From assembly GCF_000002235.5 (NCBI RefSeq), contig NW_022145606.1, positions 21,416,539 to 21,480,538 of the forward strand: DNA of 64,000 bases, in the 5' to 3' direction. Both the position numbers and the translations under genes were made by a program. The DNA is from Strongylocentrotus purpuratus (taxonomy: Eukaryota > Echinodermata > Echinoidea > Camarodonta > Strongylocentrotidae). The stretch's first letter is position 1, and each line of letters begins with the position of its first letter. Below the pieces are notes generated by a model that did no database searches, was not told the origin of the DNA, and worked only from the letters and a program-made list of their open reading frames with translations. Positions 23,401-48,654 of this stretch are shown here, in pieces.

Positions 23401-23643
23401 TCAGCTCAGCCTCAGTTATGACAGTGCGCTAAAATTGAGTTGGATATCCCCGTTACTTTCCCGACATAGGCTAGATCTACACCGTCAATAGTAAAGTTCC
23501 ATTATAGAATCTCAATATCTTACCTCCAACTTCCATCCTGACGACTCAAGAAAGAACGAAGCTCTTTCCCTTTCCGCCCCAGTAACGCCAATAAACTGGG
23601 TGAGGAGTCCATCTTTCTCGAGCTCTGCACTGGTGGCTGCCAT
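5499..23643 (-). CDS. NSFL1C: p47 / NSFL1 cofactor, p97 (VCP) adaptor, 10 coding exons
   Basis: Exons in order (minus strand): 23643-23524, 21492-21329, 20385-20272, 19268-19188, 12922-12757, 11537-11428, 10447-10310, 8601-8443, 7121-7062, 5631-5499. They total 1245 bp with consistent phase, giving 414 aa (vertebrate p47 is about 370). All junctions are GT-AG. The N-terminal UBA domain starts MAATSAELEKDGLL and includes the family signature RASFFLESSGWKL. Acidic and proline-rich linkers follow, then a SEP domain (about 214-282, RHVVLKMWKTGFSIDDGELR) and a C-terminal UBX domain (about 336-414) with the p97-binding loop TTFPNK and ending AVIVQRLT. The family recruits p97/VCP to ubiquitinated substrates and to Golgi/ER membrane fusion. 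The start has a good Kozak context (AAAATGG). Intron 9 is U12-type, intron 4 holds an LTR element, and exons 3, 4, 5 and 6 have tandem-duplicated edges. Product very confident; exon 4-5 splicing could be more complex because of extra splice-site copies. Confidence 0.95.
5632..7061 (-). other. U12-type intron 9 of p47
   Basis: Read on the minus strand the donor is GTATCCTTTC directly after exon 9. The branch-site motif GTCCTTAAC lies at 5650-5658, about 20 nt before the AG at 5632. Both match the minor-spliceosome consensus. The intron also contains an ATT-tailed repeat around 6060-6255 and no other gene. Confidence 0.85.
7640..7866 (-). repeat. tRNA-derived SINE copy
   Basis: On the minus strand the head (7866 downward) carries pol III-type boxes: an A-box-like TGGCTCGGTGGTAGAGC and a B-box GGGTTCGAAACCC. 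A non-tRNA body follows. A second copy of the head and body is at 31849-32047. The far end (7640-7690) carries a segment shared, in opposite orientation, with the other SINE family at 9798-10143, so this copy may be chimeric. Confidence 0.65.
7876..8123. mobile_element. TTAA-flanked MITE, 248 bp
   Basis: The ends AGGGAGTGTAGCATGA and TCATGCTACACTCCCT are perfect 16-nt inverted repeats. They are flanked on both sides by TTAA (7872-7875, 8124-8127). TTAA target duplication is typical of piggyBac-type transposition. No coding content. Confidence 0.8.
8135..8402. mobile_element. MITE with TIR GGGTTGTATTCTCGAAA
   Basis: The left end GGGTTGTATTCTCGAAA..CGGACTAAC is matched by the reverse complement GTTAGTCCG..TTTCGAGAATACCACCC at the right end. 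The centre is AT-rich and partly palindromic (subterminal TGTCCATA / TATGGACA motifs). About 268 bp, no coding content. Confidence 0.75.
8662..8839 (-). mobile_element. TTAA-flanked MITE family A, copy 1
   Basis: This element is shared by five loci in the window (also 11579-11765, 20660-20837, 60448-60644, 63020-63206). All copies have TTAA at both edges and the same core, including GGGATTAGACC, TAACATAAGAAAAAGAGG and CAGTGTG-like ends, with 80-90% similarity by eye. It is called minus because the core runs opposite to the 60.4 kb copy. It lies in p47 intron 7. Confidence 0.75.
9051..9360. mobile_element. Palindromic MITE (GGGTGTTTCACAAAG ends), copy 1
   Basis: Long terminal inverted repeats begin GGGGTGTTTCACAAAG and end CTTTGTGAAACACCCC, with arms of about 50 nt that include AAGTTGGACTTA / TAAGTCCAACTT. 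It is flanked by 8-bp near-identical direct repeats (AGATATGG / AGATGTGG). Related copies lie at 61942-62202 and, more diverged, about 33588-33853. Confidence 0.75.
9798..10143 (-). repeat. tRNA-derived SINE, full-length-looking
   Basis: On the minus strand the head starts at about 10143. It has an A-box-like TGGCCAAGTGGTTTAGGG and a B-box GGGTTCGAATCCC. The body includes ACCCAGGTGTTAAGTAGG and a tail with AAGCGCTTAGAGACATGAGC followed by ATT-type simple sequence. Tail or body fragments of this family recur at about 10715-10905, 11120-11345, 39840-39905, 40575-40830 and 61900-61940. It sits in p47 intron 7. It is not a functional tRNA gene: the head lacks a proper cloverleaf and continues into the repeat body. 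Confidence 0.7.
10155..10300. mobile_element. Palindromic MITE (TTTCACAAAG / AACAAGTTTTGTGAAAC)
   Basis: A short inverted-repeat element whose two ends are TTTCACAAAGCCAATGACAA and its near complement ending GACAAGTTTTGTGAAAC. Related elements occur at about 36504-36642 and 62785-62935 (TTTCATGAAACTTGTTATCA / AACAAGTTTTGTGAAAC). All are intronic and non-coding. Confidence 0.65.
11579..11765 (-). mobile_element. TTAA-flanked MITE family A, copy 2
   Basis: The same core as the 8662-8839 element, with TTAA on both sides. It lies in p47 intron 5, between exon 6 and the duplicated exon 6 edges. Confidence 0.75.
11770..11990 (-). repeat. Tandem copies of the p47 exon 6 acceptor edge
   Basis: The start of exon 6 with its acceptor (11487-11560) is recopied about three times upstream in intron 5. 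The acceptor-like trinucleotides are near 11783, 11877 and 11964. Each copy keeps the CATGCCTCTGTGAGG-like junction and the following GATAGAGAAAGA intron sequence. One copy also keeps about 40 nt of exon (AAAACCAGTCTTCCACATCT). The copies are truncated and decayed, so they are unlikely to be full exons. Confidence 0.75.
12140..12842 (-). repeat. Tandem array over the 3' half and donor of p47 exon 5 (~136-bp unit, ~5 copies)
   Basis: The genuine exon 5 ends at 12757. Its last ~80 coding bases plus the donor and ~50 bases of intron are repeated four more times (core motif at about 12245, 12381, 12499, 12635 and 12771), plus a fragment at 12140-12180. The copies are 90-95% alike. Each retains a GT donor context (AAGAGAG|GTTAGT or GAGAG|GGTAGT). 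The repeated peptide is rich in Pro/Gly/Val and lies in the linker before the SEP domain. Confidence 0.85.
13030..13239 (+). repeat. Probable non-LTR retrotransposon 3' remnant, split by the LTR element
   Basis: A short stretch translates to GPKMRNSLPPIFT and, in another frame, to NSFKRLYKKHLL. These resemble the C-terminal end of non-LTR reverse transcriptase ORFs (WNSLP ... FK.LKK.LL). AT-rich sequence continues beyond the LTR element (18074-18290), ending in GTCATGATGATGGAAATAAA, like a LINE 3' tail. This is weak and judged from a short match only. Confidence 0.4.
13240..14219 (+). repeat. 5' LTR
   Basis: The first copy of the terminal repeat, in direct orientation. It contains a TATA-like TATATAAA at 13555-13562 and an AATAAA polyadenylation signal at 13673-13678, so U3 is about 13240-13585 and R/U5 follow. 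A short hairpin (ACGAAAT..ATTTCGT) sits at the very start. Relative to the 3' LTR it has an extra 8 bp near 13898 and single-base length differences near 13508 and 14094. Confidence 0.93.
14222..14239 (+). other. Primer-binding site (tRNA-Leu)
   Basis: TGGTGTCAGAAGTGGGAT starts 2 nt after the 5' LTR. It matches the reverse complement of the CCA-bearing 3' end of animal tRNA-Leu over 18 nt. This is the usual position and polarity for minus-strand priming. Confidence 0.85.
14249..16768 (+). CDS. Retrotransposon Gag-protease fused to two C2H2 zinc fingers and an RS-rich tail
   Basis: 839 aa from the ATG just after the primer site. The frame is open further upstream into the LTR (to 13901), but that would read through the LTR and primer site, so the internal ATG is preferred. 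Order: a coiled N-terminal region; a retrotransposon-type capsid region (about 130-300, including FDGHTPVEDYLHHFEACAGV); a CCHC knuckle CFNCNELGHWRNQC (about 368-381); an aspartic protease with LLIDTGATNTLIS (about 447) and the later GILGLDFL. The usual protease-RT linker follows. At about residues 688-735, where reverse transcriptase would begin, there are two C2H2 fingers (C-X2-C-X12-H-X4-H and C-X2-C-X12-H-X3-H). An Arg/Ser/Pro-rich tail ends the protein. It ends at TGA 16766-16768, but the same frame stays open for 57 more codons. Capsid and protease assignments are by motif. Confidence 0.88.
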   Translation: MAQGRNMQNRPTPGEMMTHLESSMTEIDQMMEQLRASMRQAPVADSEPGRRQEAFPPTLSGQTASGPTAESQMPAAQRVRFSSTPRQQSRRMPTAGTEVHITPPLFSPPMQDVGRSNDAVIGRRPHMVPDRFDGHTPVEDYLHHFEACAGVNKWTKVEAVQFLAASLRGSAVKLLNQQPGVDLTYDELVYRLRNRFGLGGKAEVYLAELRQRRRQPKESLQELGQTIRELCALSYPEFDEKGQDRLARGHFLDAVVTPEIRKGLFRAQPRTLDDAVEAALNTEAFLRMEGQRNEVKRSTTYSRALEECEVAAIREQQPRNPTMDEIVEKVLDALDMRNGRNTIKPDVPDRRPEQTMPTKVSEREDNRCFNCNELGHWRNQCPYPRKVRGGTAPPAAEKANTNLQWATANGMTDEEEQTRVGSSQDPNRKGLFLEGKINGQSLKLLIDTGATNTLISDKVFDRIEDNRRPELLPVTSVVLQADGTPLRTRGKSRLEVQIGDSLVTTMVTVASLKNEGILGLDFLVQTNAVLDCHKMELRTEWGIIPCLDSEGESFCRRIVAGEENSIPPRHEMVLADRVTGKKEALCEGLVESPVNPIELWKKGPIVARSVVKTDEDVLPVRVFNPTREQRNIKAGTAIASLSAVEEVGTEMCNQTMPTETSASRNMPPDKQGNKGVDARRTTTHFFQCDSCTKSYEKKDSLQRHKREVHILKYRCDQCDYRTGRKKEMERHQGAHDVAVVPVRKHSLTPVSSPRCKPTSTPITGTSEKADASWRHVRMDWRSPPRDDPRLDRPRGRSPCRYRSSRRKSKSPQSDLTKSSFQKTPESPQHDGSEASPRHS
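16769..16942 (+). other. In-frame open extension after the TGA stop of the retrotransposon ORF
   Basis: Directly after TGA (16766-16768) the same reading frame runs for 57 sense codons to TAA at 16940-16942. The composition is acidic and Ser-rich (for example PEPEEELDNDE, NAETQTDTDSSR) and is protein-like. Either the TGA is a recent nonsense change or it is a read-through stop. The context is TGA followed by CAA. Confidence 0.45.
17083..17098 (+). other. Polypurine tract of the LTR element
   Basis: A purine-rich stretch (AAGGAAAATAAGGGAG, interrupted by one T) immediately upstream of the 3' LTR, which starts at 17102. This is the expected plus-strand priming position. Confidence 0.7.
17102..18073 (+). 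repeat. 3' LTR
   Basis: A direct repeat of 13240-14219, 972 bp. Scanning by eye finds almost no substitutions apart from three indels. It ends TTTCGTTACA and is followed by the ATAT target duplication. Confidence 0.93.
18291..19187. other. p47 intron 4, remaining non-coding part
   Basis: AT-rich sequence with pyrimidine-rich stretches (about 18660-18800) and a possible second LINE-like tail (about 18925-19050, ending GAGAAATAAAAAC). No exon-like or protein-coding signal is recognised. Confidence 0.5.
19272..19795 (-). repeat. Tandem repeat (~170-178 bp x3) abutting p47 exon 4 acceptor
   Basis: Three units, starting at about 19273, 19440 and 19618, share GAGAATGGTATCAAATATTAG, the CATTCCATGGGGTTGGGGTC block and the ATCAACCAAAACAATGTTTG block. 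The first unit begins at the intron side of the exon 4 acceptor. The duplication therefore reaches the splice site but not into the exon. Confidence 0.85.
20341..20720 (-). repeat. Tandem repeat (120-bp unit x3) carrying the p47 exon 3 acceptor edge
   Basis: The first ~37 bases of exon 3, its acceptor (TTCTTTTCCAG) and ~80 bases of intron recur at exact 120-bp spacing, with acceptors at 20386-20388, 20506-20508 and 20626-20628. Only the copy nearest 20272 is continuous with the full exon. The other two run from the exon edge straight into the flank of a TTAA MITE, so the repeat unit also includes a MITE end. Confidence 0.88.
20660..20837 (+). mobile_element. TTAA-flanked MITE family A, copy 3
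   Basis: The core matches the other family A copies, with TTAA at both edges. Its left end has been swept into the 120-bp tandem duplication at the exon 3 acceptor, which makes two extra partial copies of the MITE end. Confidence 0.7.
21873..22053. mobile_element. Short palindromic element with telomere-like interior
   Basis: The ends CGGGCTAACTCGGACCAGGG and CCCTGGTCCGAGTTAGCCCG are inverted repeats extending about 50 nt inward (GACAACTCGG / CCGAGTTGCC, then AAAAAC.GTCATT / AATGACAGTTTTT). The loop at about 21938-21992 is built of (C)TAACTCTAAC and TAACCCTAAACC units resembling degenerate telomere repeats. Confidence 0.75.
22311..22786. mobile_element. TA-flanked MITE (TIR GAGTAAAACCGCCAAACTT)
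   Basis: 24-nt inverted repeats GAGTAAAACCGCCAAACTTC... and its complement, bounded by TA on each side (Tc1/mariner-like target). The right end has a second copy of the GTCCGAAGTTTGGC motif. The interior has a CpG-rich stretch (about 22500-22560) with repeated GCGCACGTATA. No transposase. Confidence 0.75.
22850..23170. mobile_element. Relative of the 28.06 kb MITE (partial)
   Basis: Shares blocks with 28057-28499: GATTTTCTTGATGCATTTTACAT (over 20 nt, 22900-22922), GACGGACAACCCAT, the GCCGATAAAAAA block and GAGGATATCCTTA. The left end is not clear. Confidence 0.6.
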
Positions 23644-24503
23644 TTTGATGATAATTTCTTTCTGGCAAAGTAGTCTACTGCCCTCTATGTATTACTTTGC
23701 GAACATAATTTTAGTTTATTTTATTTTTTCTACATTCATTTACCTTTTTTTGATTTTGAAATTGTAAAATATGACAACACATTAACATAGATATGAAACA
23801 ATAATTTAATATAATTATCATATACAAGAGAATCATGAAAAACTCCAAACATACCAGAAAGGTGAAGATACATAATTAGATTTCGAACGTCCACTTTTTT
23901 AAATGAATCGTTACTTTATGATCATTCTTGTTCATGTTCCGTGGCTTTTTTTATTCTTTATAAATATATTGATTACCAACAAGGGTATTTGTTCATCAAC
24001 ATATCGCAGCCAATGGCTGAATTACATGCATGATTTACAGATATTTGGTTTTTAAAATATTTTTAAAAAACATCATATTTACGATGAAAACCCAGTAAAA
24101 CTCAGAAAGGGAAGAAAGAAATAAAGGAAAAATGTGGAGCAGGAAAAAGGAGAAAAGGAAAGGAAAGTTGAGGGAGAGGGAGTGGAGAGAAAAGGGGAAA
24201 AGAGAATGAAGAGTGATAGAGAGAGGGAGAGAGAGAGAGGGGGGGGGGAGTGTGAACACAGAGCTGGTATAATAATGATACAAATTAAAAATTTAATTGA
24301 CAAAAGTTATTTCATCCAAGTTAGTGCATGGGAATGCACTTCAAAGGAATTGATTTACAAAAAAGTAATTTTGAGGCAAGAGAAAAATACATTTCCACAT
24401 TTACAGGCAACATTATTCATCAATCATCAATTCACTATAATGTGTGTTCTAAAACTCTAAGTTCAGGTTTTTAGCATTAGAGTGAGGGATGTTTATACTT
24501 TAA

Positions 24504-25032
24504 AGGTACTATGTCCCATTTGCAGGTCAAAAAAATGAAAAAGTTAAATTCCAACTGCATTTGAAAGATAATACTAATTTAGAACTGCCCTAAAAAAGGT
24601 GAGGCTTGAAGATGTCTTCAAGTGGGAAAATAATGACTATTAGTTGTCAAATCGACTTTAGGGCTATAGAGCCCAAAAGTAATAGTCTTGATTTTCAGAC
24701 AATTGTACCGAATGGTCATACATTTCATGCTGCGCAAAGATTCAATCAGTTTAATCTTGGTCATCACAAGAAGTGGGTTATTGATGTAGACAAATGCTCA
24801 TGTACCCTTCAACTCATTTCATATGTGTTATTACTAAAGAAGAAATAAGGCCAGTCAGTCACTCAATAGTGTCTGACAGTGAAGTCTAGCAAGTAAACGG
24901 GTTTCCTTGCATAATTTGAATATGAGGACACAGCTAACGTTTAATTTCACAGATAGGACATACATGACATATTCATAATTCCTGCAAAGTTCTACAGAAT
25001 TTGAGGTTGGCTTCAAAAGGGACATAGTACCT
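24504..25032 (+). mobile_element. TTAA-flanked MITE family B, copy 1 (529 bp)
   Basis: The ends AGGTACTATGTCCC and GGGACATAGTACCT are perfect inverted repeats with TTAA on both sides. A full-length inverted copy lies at 47237-47767 and a left-truncated copy at about 53283-53600. An internal ATG-led frame (about 24612-24848) is partly shared between copies, but I do not recognise it as a protein family. Confidence 0.82.
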
Positions 25033-26029
25033 TTAAAGGAAGAAATTCGCCCTGATTTTTTTTAAAAACTTGAAGTGTGACTTATTACCTCAGATGTGGT
25101 TGTTGTTGTTTTGTGTTTTTTTTTTGGGGGGGGGGGGGGGGGGTGGGTATTTTTGGTCGGCCGAAGTTGATAATTTAGCCAAGGAAATAATCGTGAATCT
25201 AAATGTGCTAAAGATAAAAATCTAGAGGTAAAACATGTCAGAGATAAAAGTATTAGAGGTAAAAATACCGGACTCTGGTGTAAAACGTCAGACATAAAAT
25301 GTATGCTTACAAAACCAAATTTGGTATGTATTCAGATATGTATGTATTTCATAATAAACATATATATATATATATATATATTGATAGCACACTTGATGAG
25401 AAATCTTTTAATTTGGACTTCGTATAAGTCCTAATTAAATGTTACAGATTTTCTTGGAGTACTATATACTAGAAATAACCTTCGCTGGGATGCCCGCGTT
25501 GACCGTCCGTGCGTTGGTATTTTATATAAGTTGAAGTTTAATAATGTATCATTCCCTACATCATTTACATACCTCCCTCATATTTCTGTATCTGACATAT
25601 TTTACCCCCCCCCCCCAAAAAAAAAAAAAATCATCAAGTGGTATGAAATGTTTAGCTAATAATCCAATGGAAACGTCAACCGGGGAGGGGATGTGAACAA
25701 GCAAATTTCTTATAAAGTACGCTTAAATCTTTTTCAAATTCTACCAAAAAGTGTTTTGAAAAGACGGAATTATCTATTTATTTAAGAGGCTTCATGGATT
25801 GATCTGTAAAGGAAGTTATACTGTTTTTGCCCGTTCCGTTTTATATGTTTTGATTTTGTAGTGCATGGATGATTTATTCGAATATCGTATTGCACTTTTT
25901 GGTTTTCAATAATTTAAAGATTTGCTTTGTGATAAATTATTATGTTCTCAATTGATTACCAAATCATGCCCATGAAACTAGGCCTCGTAATTTATTAAAT
26001 GTGTTGAAAGTAAAAGGACACCAATCAGA

Positions 26030-26640
26030 ATGGAGGGAGCTTTTATGAGAAGGGGGGAGTGAACATGTTAAAATAAAACGGGGTAAGTATACTTATCAGA
26101 GATACAAAGCGTTAATTATGAGAAGGGGAAGGAGCTCTTTTTCTAATGAGAGCACTTATCATAAGGAAAAGAGGCGCTTATAAGAAAGAAAAATGGGCAC
26201 ATGTGGAAATGAAAGGTGTACTTATCAGAGTGAGAAAGAGGTAGTTATTTAGACAGGGAAAGGGCACTTCTTACAGAGAAAAGGTGCACTTGTCAAAGTC
26301 AAATGGGCACCTCTCAAATTTGAATAGGGAAACTATATCAGAGGTGAAGTGAGTACTTATCAAAAGTAAAAAGGGGCACTTCTCGTACCTCAAAAGGGGC
26401 ACTGAGATTATAAAGGGCACCTATGAAAATGGAAAATTGATACTTATTGCAAAGGAAAATGTGAACTTGTCGGTGGAAAAGGGACATTTGTCAAAATAAA
26501 AGTTGCACTTATCATAGGTGAAAAGTAATAGGGGCTCGTTTTCAAAGTAAAATGGGCAATTTTTCTATGTAAAAGCACTTCTTACGAAGTTGTAGGGGCA
26601 CCTAGTACGTCAAAACGGGCACTTTTGGTGTACTTGAAAA
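26030..26640 (+). repeat. Degenerate minisatellite (GGGCACTTATCA-like units, ~30-45 bp)
   Basis: About 15 irregular units each contain a version of GGGCACTTATCA(A)AGT followed by an A/G-rich spacer (for example GGGGCACTTCTCGTACC, GGGCACCTATGAAAATGG, GTGCACTTGTCAAAGT). Unit length and sequence have drifted strongly. It lies upstream of PSMD2, ending at the hAT-like MITE. Confidence 0.65.
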
Positions 26641-26659
26641 AGTGGAGGGGTATGGGCCC

Positions 26660-26769
26660 CAGGCGCGTACGCAGGGGGGGGGGGTTTGGGGGGTTAAACC
26701 CCCCCCTTTGGAATTTTTTTGTGTGTAAACCCCCCTAAAAAAACCTAAAACCCCCCCCCCCCCCCTTTT

Positions 26770-26809
<40 letters not shown>

Positions 26810-26946
26810 ATTAAAAAAAAAAAAAAAAAAAAAAAATTATTCCCATGGCCGACCTAAAAAAGGTGACCTTACCCCCCCCCCCAACGGAGCAAAATGTCAA
26901 ATTTCCAAATTTCGAGACCAAAAAAAAAAAAAAAAAGTGTCCTCTT

Positions 26947-27019
<73 letters not shown>

Positions 27020-27113
27020 CTTATTCAGCGGCTGGCTGAGTCGTTGCGAAATTTTCGGACCGATTTATAAATGTTAAAACCCCCCCCTTGAAAAAATCCT
27101 GCGTACGCGCCTG
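26660..27113. mobile_element. hAT-like MITE with 8-bp target duplication
   Basis: The ends CAGGCGCGTACGCAGG and CCTGCGTACGCGCCTG are 16-nt perfect inverted repeats. Exact 8-bp duplications ATGGGCCC (26652-26659, 27114-27121) flank it. The interior consists largely of homopolymers: G, C, T, A runs and a 71-base C run at 26948-27018. No coding content. It lies about 260 bp upstream of the PSMD2 start codon. Confidence 0.85.
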
Positions 27114-27121
27114 ATGGGCCC

Positions 27122-27152
<31 letters not shown>

Positions 27153-27370
27153 GGAGGCCGCCTCTGGGTGATATATATAGATCTATAGGTTTGCAATTAT
27201 ATAGGGTCGAGTGGCTTAATTCATGTCGACTTTTTCATTGAGATCCGTTTAAAAAAAAAGTGCATGTAGGTCTAGTATAAGGATCTCTCTCTCTCTCTCT
27301 CTAGCTGCGCTGGGCTCTTTTGTGTAGCGCCATCTTTCGTTCAAAATTTGAAAGTCGGTTCTAAATCATC

Positions 27371-45009
<17,639 letters not shown>

Positions 45010-47236
45010 TTCCGGGCGGGGTCTACCGTCCTTAGCAACCAGATCCAGGGACCCTGACCTTGAAAGTAGGGTTCATACTTAAAAACCCATGGGCCACATT
45101 CTACAAACATGTTTCTTTGAAGCCTCGTTCACATATCACACTGTAAACTGCCGCAAAAAAACCCATCCAAATGAATAGCAACTGCGTTCAGCAAAGACTT
45201 GCATGTATTCACTGAGCTGTGTGTTATGAGATACAGAAATATGATGCATATTACACTCAATGTCATCATGAAATAACTACCGCCGTTTTGCTCTGTCATA
45301 TTTGAACGAGGCCCTAATTTCAAGGAAAATTATTCACTGTTCATTACACCCTGTCATGGCAGTATATATTTGCATACTGTAAGTTTTGACGAAAAATACC
45401 TGGATTTTTATGTTTTGCCTGAAACGTTAATAATTACCATCACTATGGATAATTTCCAAGAGGTTTTTGTCTTATAATGAAACAATCAACCTTAGTATTT
45501 GACTCTTTATATATCTAGTGAAATAAAGCGAAACCTGTATATAAAGACCACCCGAGGAAGTCATTTTGAGAAAAGTGGTCTTCAAAGGCAGGTGGTCATT
45601 ATGTACAGGTTCCTTGAATACATGTTGCAATGTAAATCACTACTCAACAAAACAAAACTAACAAATTTCAGGACAGTATAAAGAACCTTATTCATTATAA
45701 CCCGAGGACATGTAGCCGTGAAGAAAGGGGAATAGAATTTCATCTGCATCTTCAAGCTACGGTTGGAGGGTCTGGTCACCCACATTTTGTTTTGTTTCGA
45801 CTATGAAACCACCATTTTCTCTTTGGAATTCAAATTTGGTCCTGAACCTGTTTAGGAACAATGCTTGCAATCAAATAACTATATGAAGAAAATTTATGAT
45901 TGACAGTTTATCTGCAAGTTGTTTTACAATCTGGTATTAGTGATACATGTCTGTCAAACTTTCCAACGCCACAAGGATTTTCGGAAAGCAGTTTCATACA
46001 AGGCCTAAAAAATAAATGATGTAGACATTCATAATTTATTCTTTTCAAGACATATGACATGCCTGAATTAAATTTTTTCTTTTTTTACTTTTCCGTTTTG
46101 TATATTATTACCTGTTAATGAAAAAGCTGGTTGTTAATGTAAGGTCCGCTTTCAAAGAAGACCAATTATATAATTAATGTGTAGATATTGACTTGATGTA
46201 ATGATGTATTTGTATTGTTGCATTCTGAATACATTGTTTAGGCATGAACATTCAAACAGATTAAATTGTTTTGTGTAAAGCACACATGTTTGTATGTATA
46301 TGTTTTATTCATTTACTGGGTCATGAGTCATGATTACAAAAGTAAATTTGACCAGACTGTTAATGTTAAGTTGTAGGGATGGACTGTTTTTTGTTCAGTC
46401 TACATTTTTTTCAGAGCGGAAAAGTCACGCTTTCCAATAACATACAACACTTAGAATTATCTGCAGTAGAAACCCACTTAAAGGCAGGGTATTTTACAGA
46501 CTAGCATAAACTGATAACTTCAGGACTAAGAAGAATAGAGAGCAAGAAAGAGGCAGAGATTATTAAAGATAGACATGGACCAGAGAGATAGAGAAAGAGA
46601 GAGAGACGGACAGAGAGAAAGAGAGAGAAGAAGATGGACAGACAAAGAGAGAGTGAGAGCTGTATGAGAAATCATTGAAAGAATATAAAATGCATTTCAA
46701 AGAGGAAATGATTAAACATGACAAGATAACTTAATAGAGAATGGAATGAATTCATTTTATTTTCATTAAAATAAATAACATCAAATTTGATTATTTACAA
46801 CACAAATTTGAAATAAAGCCCATTAAAATTTAACAAATTGCTAAGACTCGACATGAAAGACAATGTGGTAAAAATCTAGAGAGAAAACTAATATCTGATA
46901 AATATAATGTCTCTAAAACTGTAATGTAACACATGAAAGTAACCCATAACAATACACTATTTCTAATCCTTGGGATACAAAGCAAAAAATAATGAATTTC
47001 CAAAGCTTTAACCTAGCTTCTCAAATAAGGCACTCAATCATTCAGGGAGGTCTTTTGTGTACCAATAGACCATTTTTGTAATGTAACAAAATCTAATGGA
47101 TATGTCGTTGCGAAGTGCCAGAATACAAATTATTTCATTCATCTGCTACAAATAATTGTATTTCAATAGTCAGAATGCGAACTGCAGACACTACTTGCTG
47201 CCAGGTAAGACAACGATTCTGGCTTTCCTCGCTTAA

Positions 47237-47767
47237 AGGTACTATGTCCCTTTTGCAGCCAACCTCAAATGCTGTAGAACTTTGCAGGAATTATGAATAT
47301 GTCATGTATGTCCTATCTGTGAAATTTAAACGTAAGCAGTGTCCTCATATTCAAATTATGCAAGGAAACCTGTTTACTTGCTAGACTTCACTGGCAGACA
47401 CTATTGAATGAGTGACTGGCTTTTTTCTTCTTTGGTAATAACATACATGAAAAGAGTTGTAAAGGGTACATGAGCATTTGTCTACATCAATAACCCACTT
47501 CTTGTGATGGCCAAGATTAAACTGATTGAATTTTTGCGCAGCATAAAACGTATGACAATTCGGTACAATTGTCTGAAAATCAAGACTATTACTTTTGGGC
47601 TCTATAGCCCTAAAGTCTATTTGACAACTAATAGTCGTTATTTTCCCACTTGAAGACATTTTCAAGCCCCACCTTTTTTATGGAAGTTCTAAATTAGTAT
47701 TATCTTTCAAATGCAGTTGGAATTTAACTTTTTCATTTTTTTGGCCTGCAAATGGGACATAGTACCT
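47237..47767 (-). mobile_element. TTAA-flanked MITE family B, copy 2 (531 bp, inverted)
   Basis: AGGTACTATGTCCC ... GGGACATAGTACCT with TTAA at 47233-47236 and 47768-47771. The whole body matches 24504-25032 in reverse orientation with a few percent differences. Confidence 0.85.
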
Positions 47768-48654
47768 TTAACAACATGTGATATGTGCATTTTGGTACAG
47801 TATTAATCCTTATGATATTACCAAGTCCCTCAGAGACGACTTCTAGCCTTCATTACCCTGGTCACTATACACAAACTTTCTTAGTCAGATACAAACTATC
47901 AACAATCGAATGCACGAGCACACAACTACATTTCAATCAAAGATCTACAAGCACAAGCACCTTTAGCTATCGAAAGTGGTAGCTTCAAGAAAAATATCAA
48001 ATGTATGTACAACAAAAACATAATTTATTTCTATCCTAAAAAAAAATTAAATTTATCTTAAACAAAAAATGGAGATAATCAACAAGTCTGCATGGATCTG
48101 AGATGTAGACTAACAATTCAAAGGATAACTACTGTATTACAAACAAACAAAAAGTAATGGAGAAAAAATGTTTAAGTGTACCAAACACCAAACCATGCTT
48201 TACTTTTGATTTGAATTAGGTTTCCGTTTAAGTATTTAATATGGGCTACAGTATTTCAGTTCATTCTATACAAATCAACACATTTATTCCTTTCAATCAA
48301 TTCTACATAAACTTATCTAAACTACAAGAACAACTTGTGTAATAACAATAAGTTTGCGATCATCACATCTAATCATTTCTTATCATAACTTACAAGTGAT
48401 TACTATTTATATACTTTGGCTTACATATCACACATGAATTGATAATTCATTAAATAAGAAACGCTTGGACGGACAATGGACTCGTGGTATGGACGGAAAT
48501 AATATAGTATACATGCACTATACCGGTAAAAGAAACTATAATTGTTGTGACCTACCATAATAATTCTCAACATTCAAGGTGTTTACAGGCCTAAGGATTA
48601 TAAATACAAAGTCAATGACATTTTGAAAATGACACTCGGATAACATGAAAGATT

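Larger units (their letters stand above)
21493..23523 (-). other. p47 intron 1 (MITE-rich)
   Basis: Non-coding. It holds a copy of the GGTGGCC-type dispersed repeat (about 21618-21750), a palindromic MITE with a telomere-like core (21873-22053), a TA-flanked MITE (22311-22786) and a relative of the 28 kb element (about 22850-23170). The rest is AT-rich and featureless. Confidence 0.65.
23644..27370. other. p47-PSMD2 divergent intergenic region
   Basis: 3.7 kb between the two start codons. It contains a purine-rich tract (about 24100-24245), a TTAA MITE (24504-25032), a G-run (25126-25142), a TA repeat (25361-25381), a degenerate minisatellite (26030-26640), a hAT-like MITE (26660-27113), C-runs and a short CT repeat (27286-27302). 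The promoters should lie within a few hundred bases of each end. No clear TATA box is seen. Confidence 0.6.

Noticed and set aside
24612..24848. 80-aa ORF shared between MITE copies
   Set aside because: Conserved only because the MITE copies are similar. The copy at 47.4-47.7 kb differs at its end, and no transposase motif is visible.
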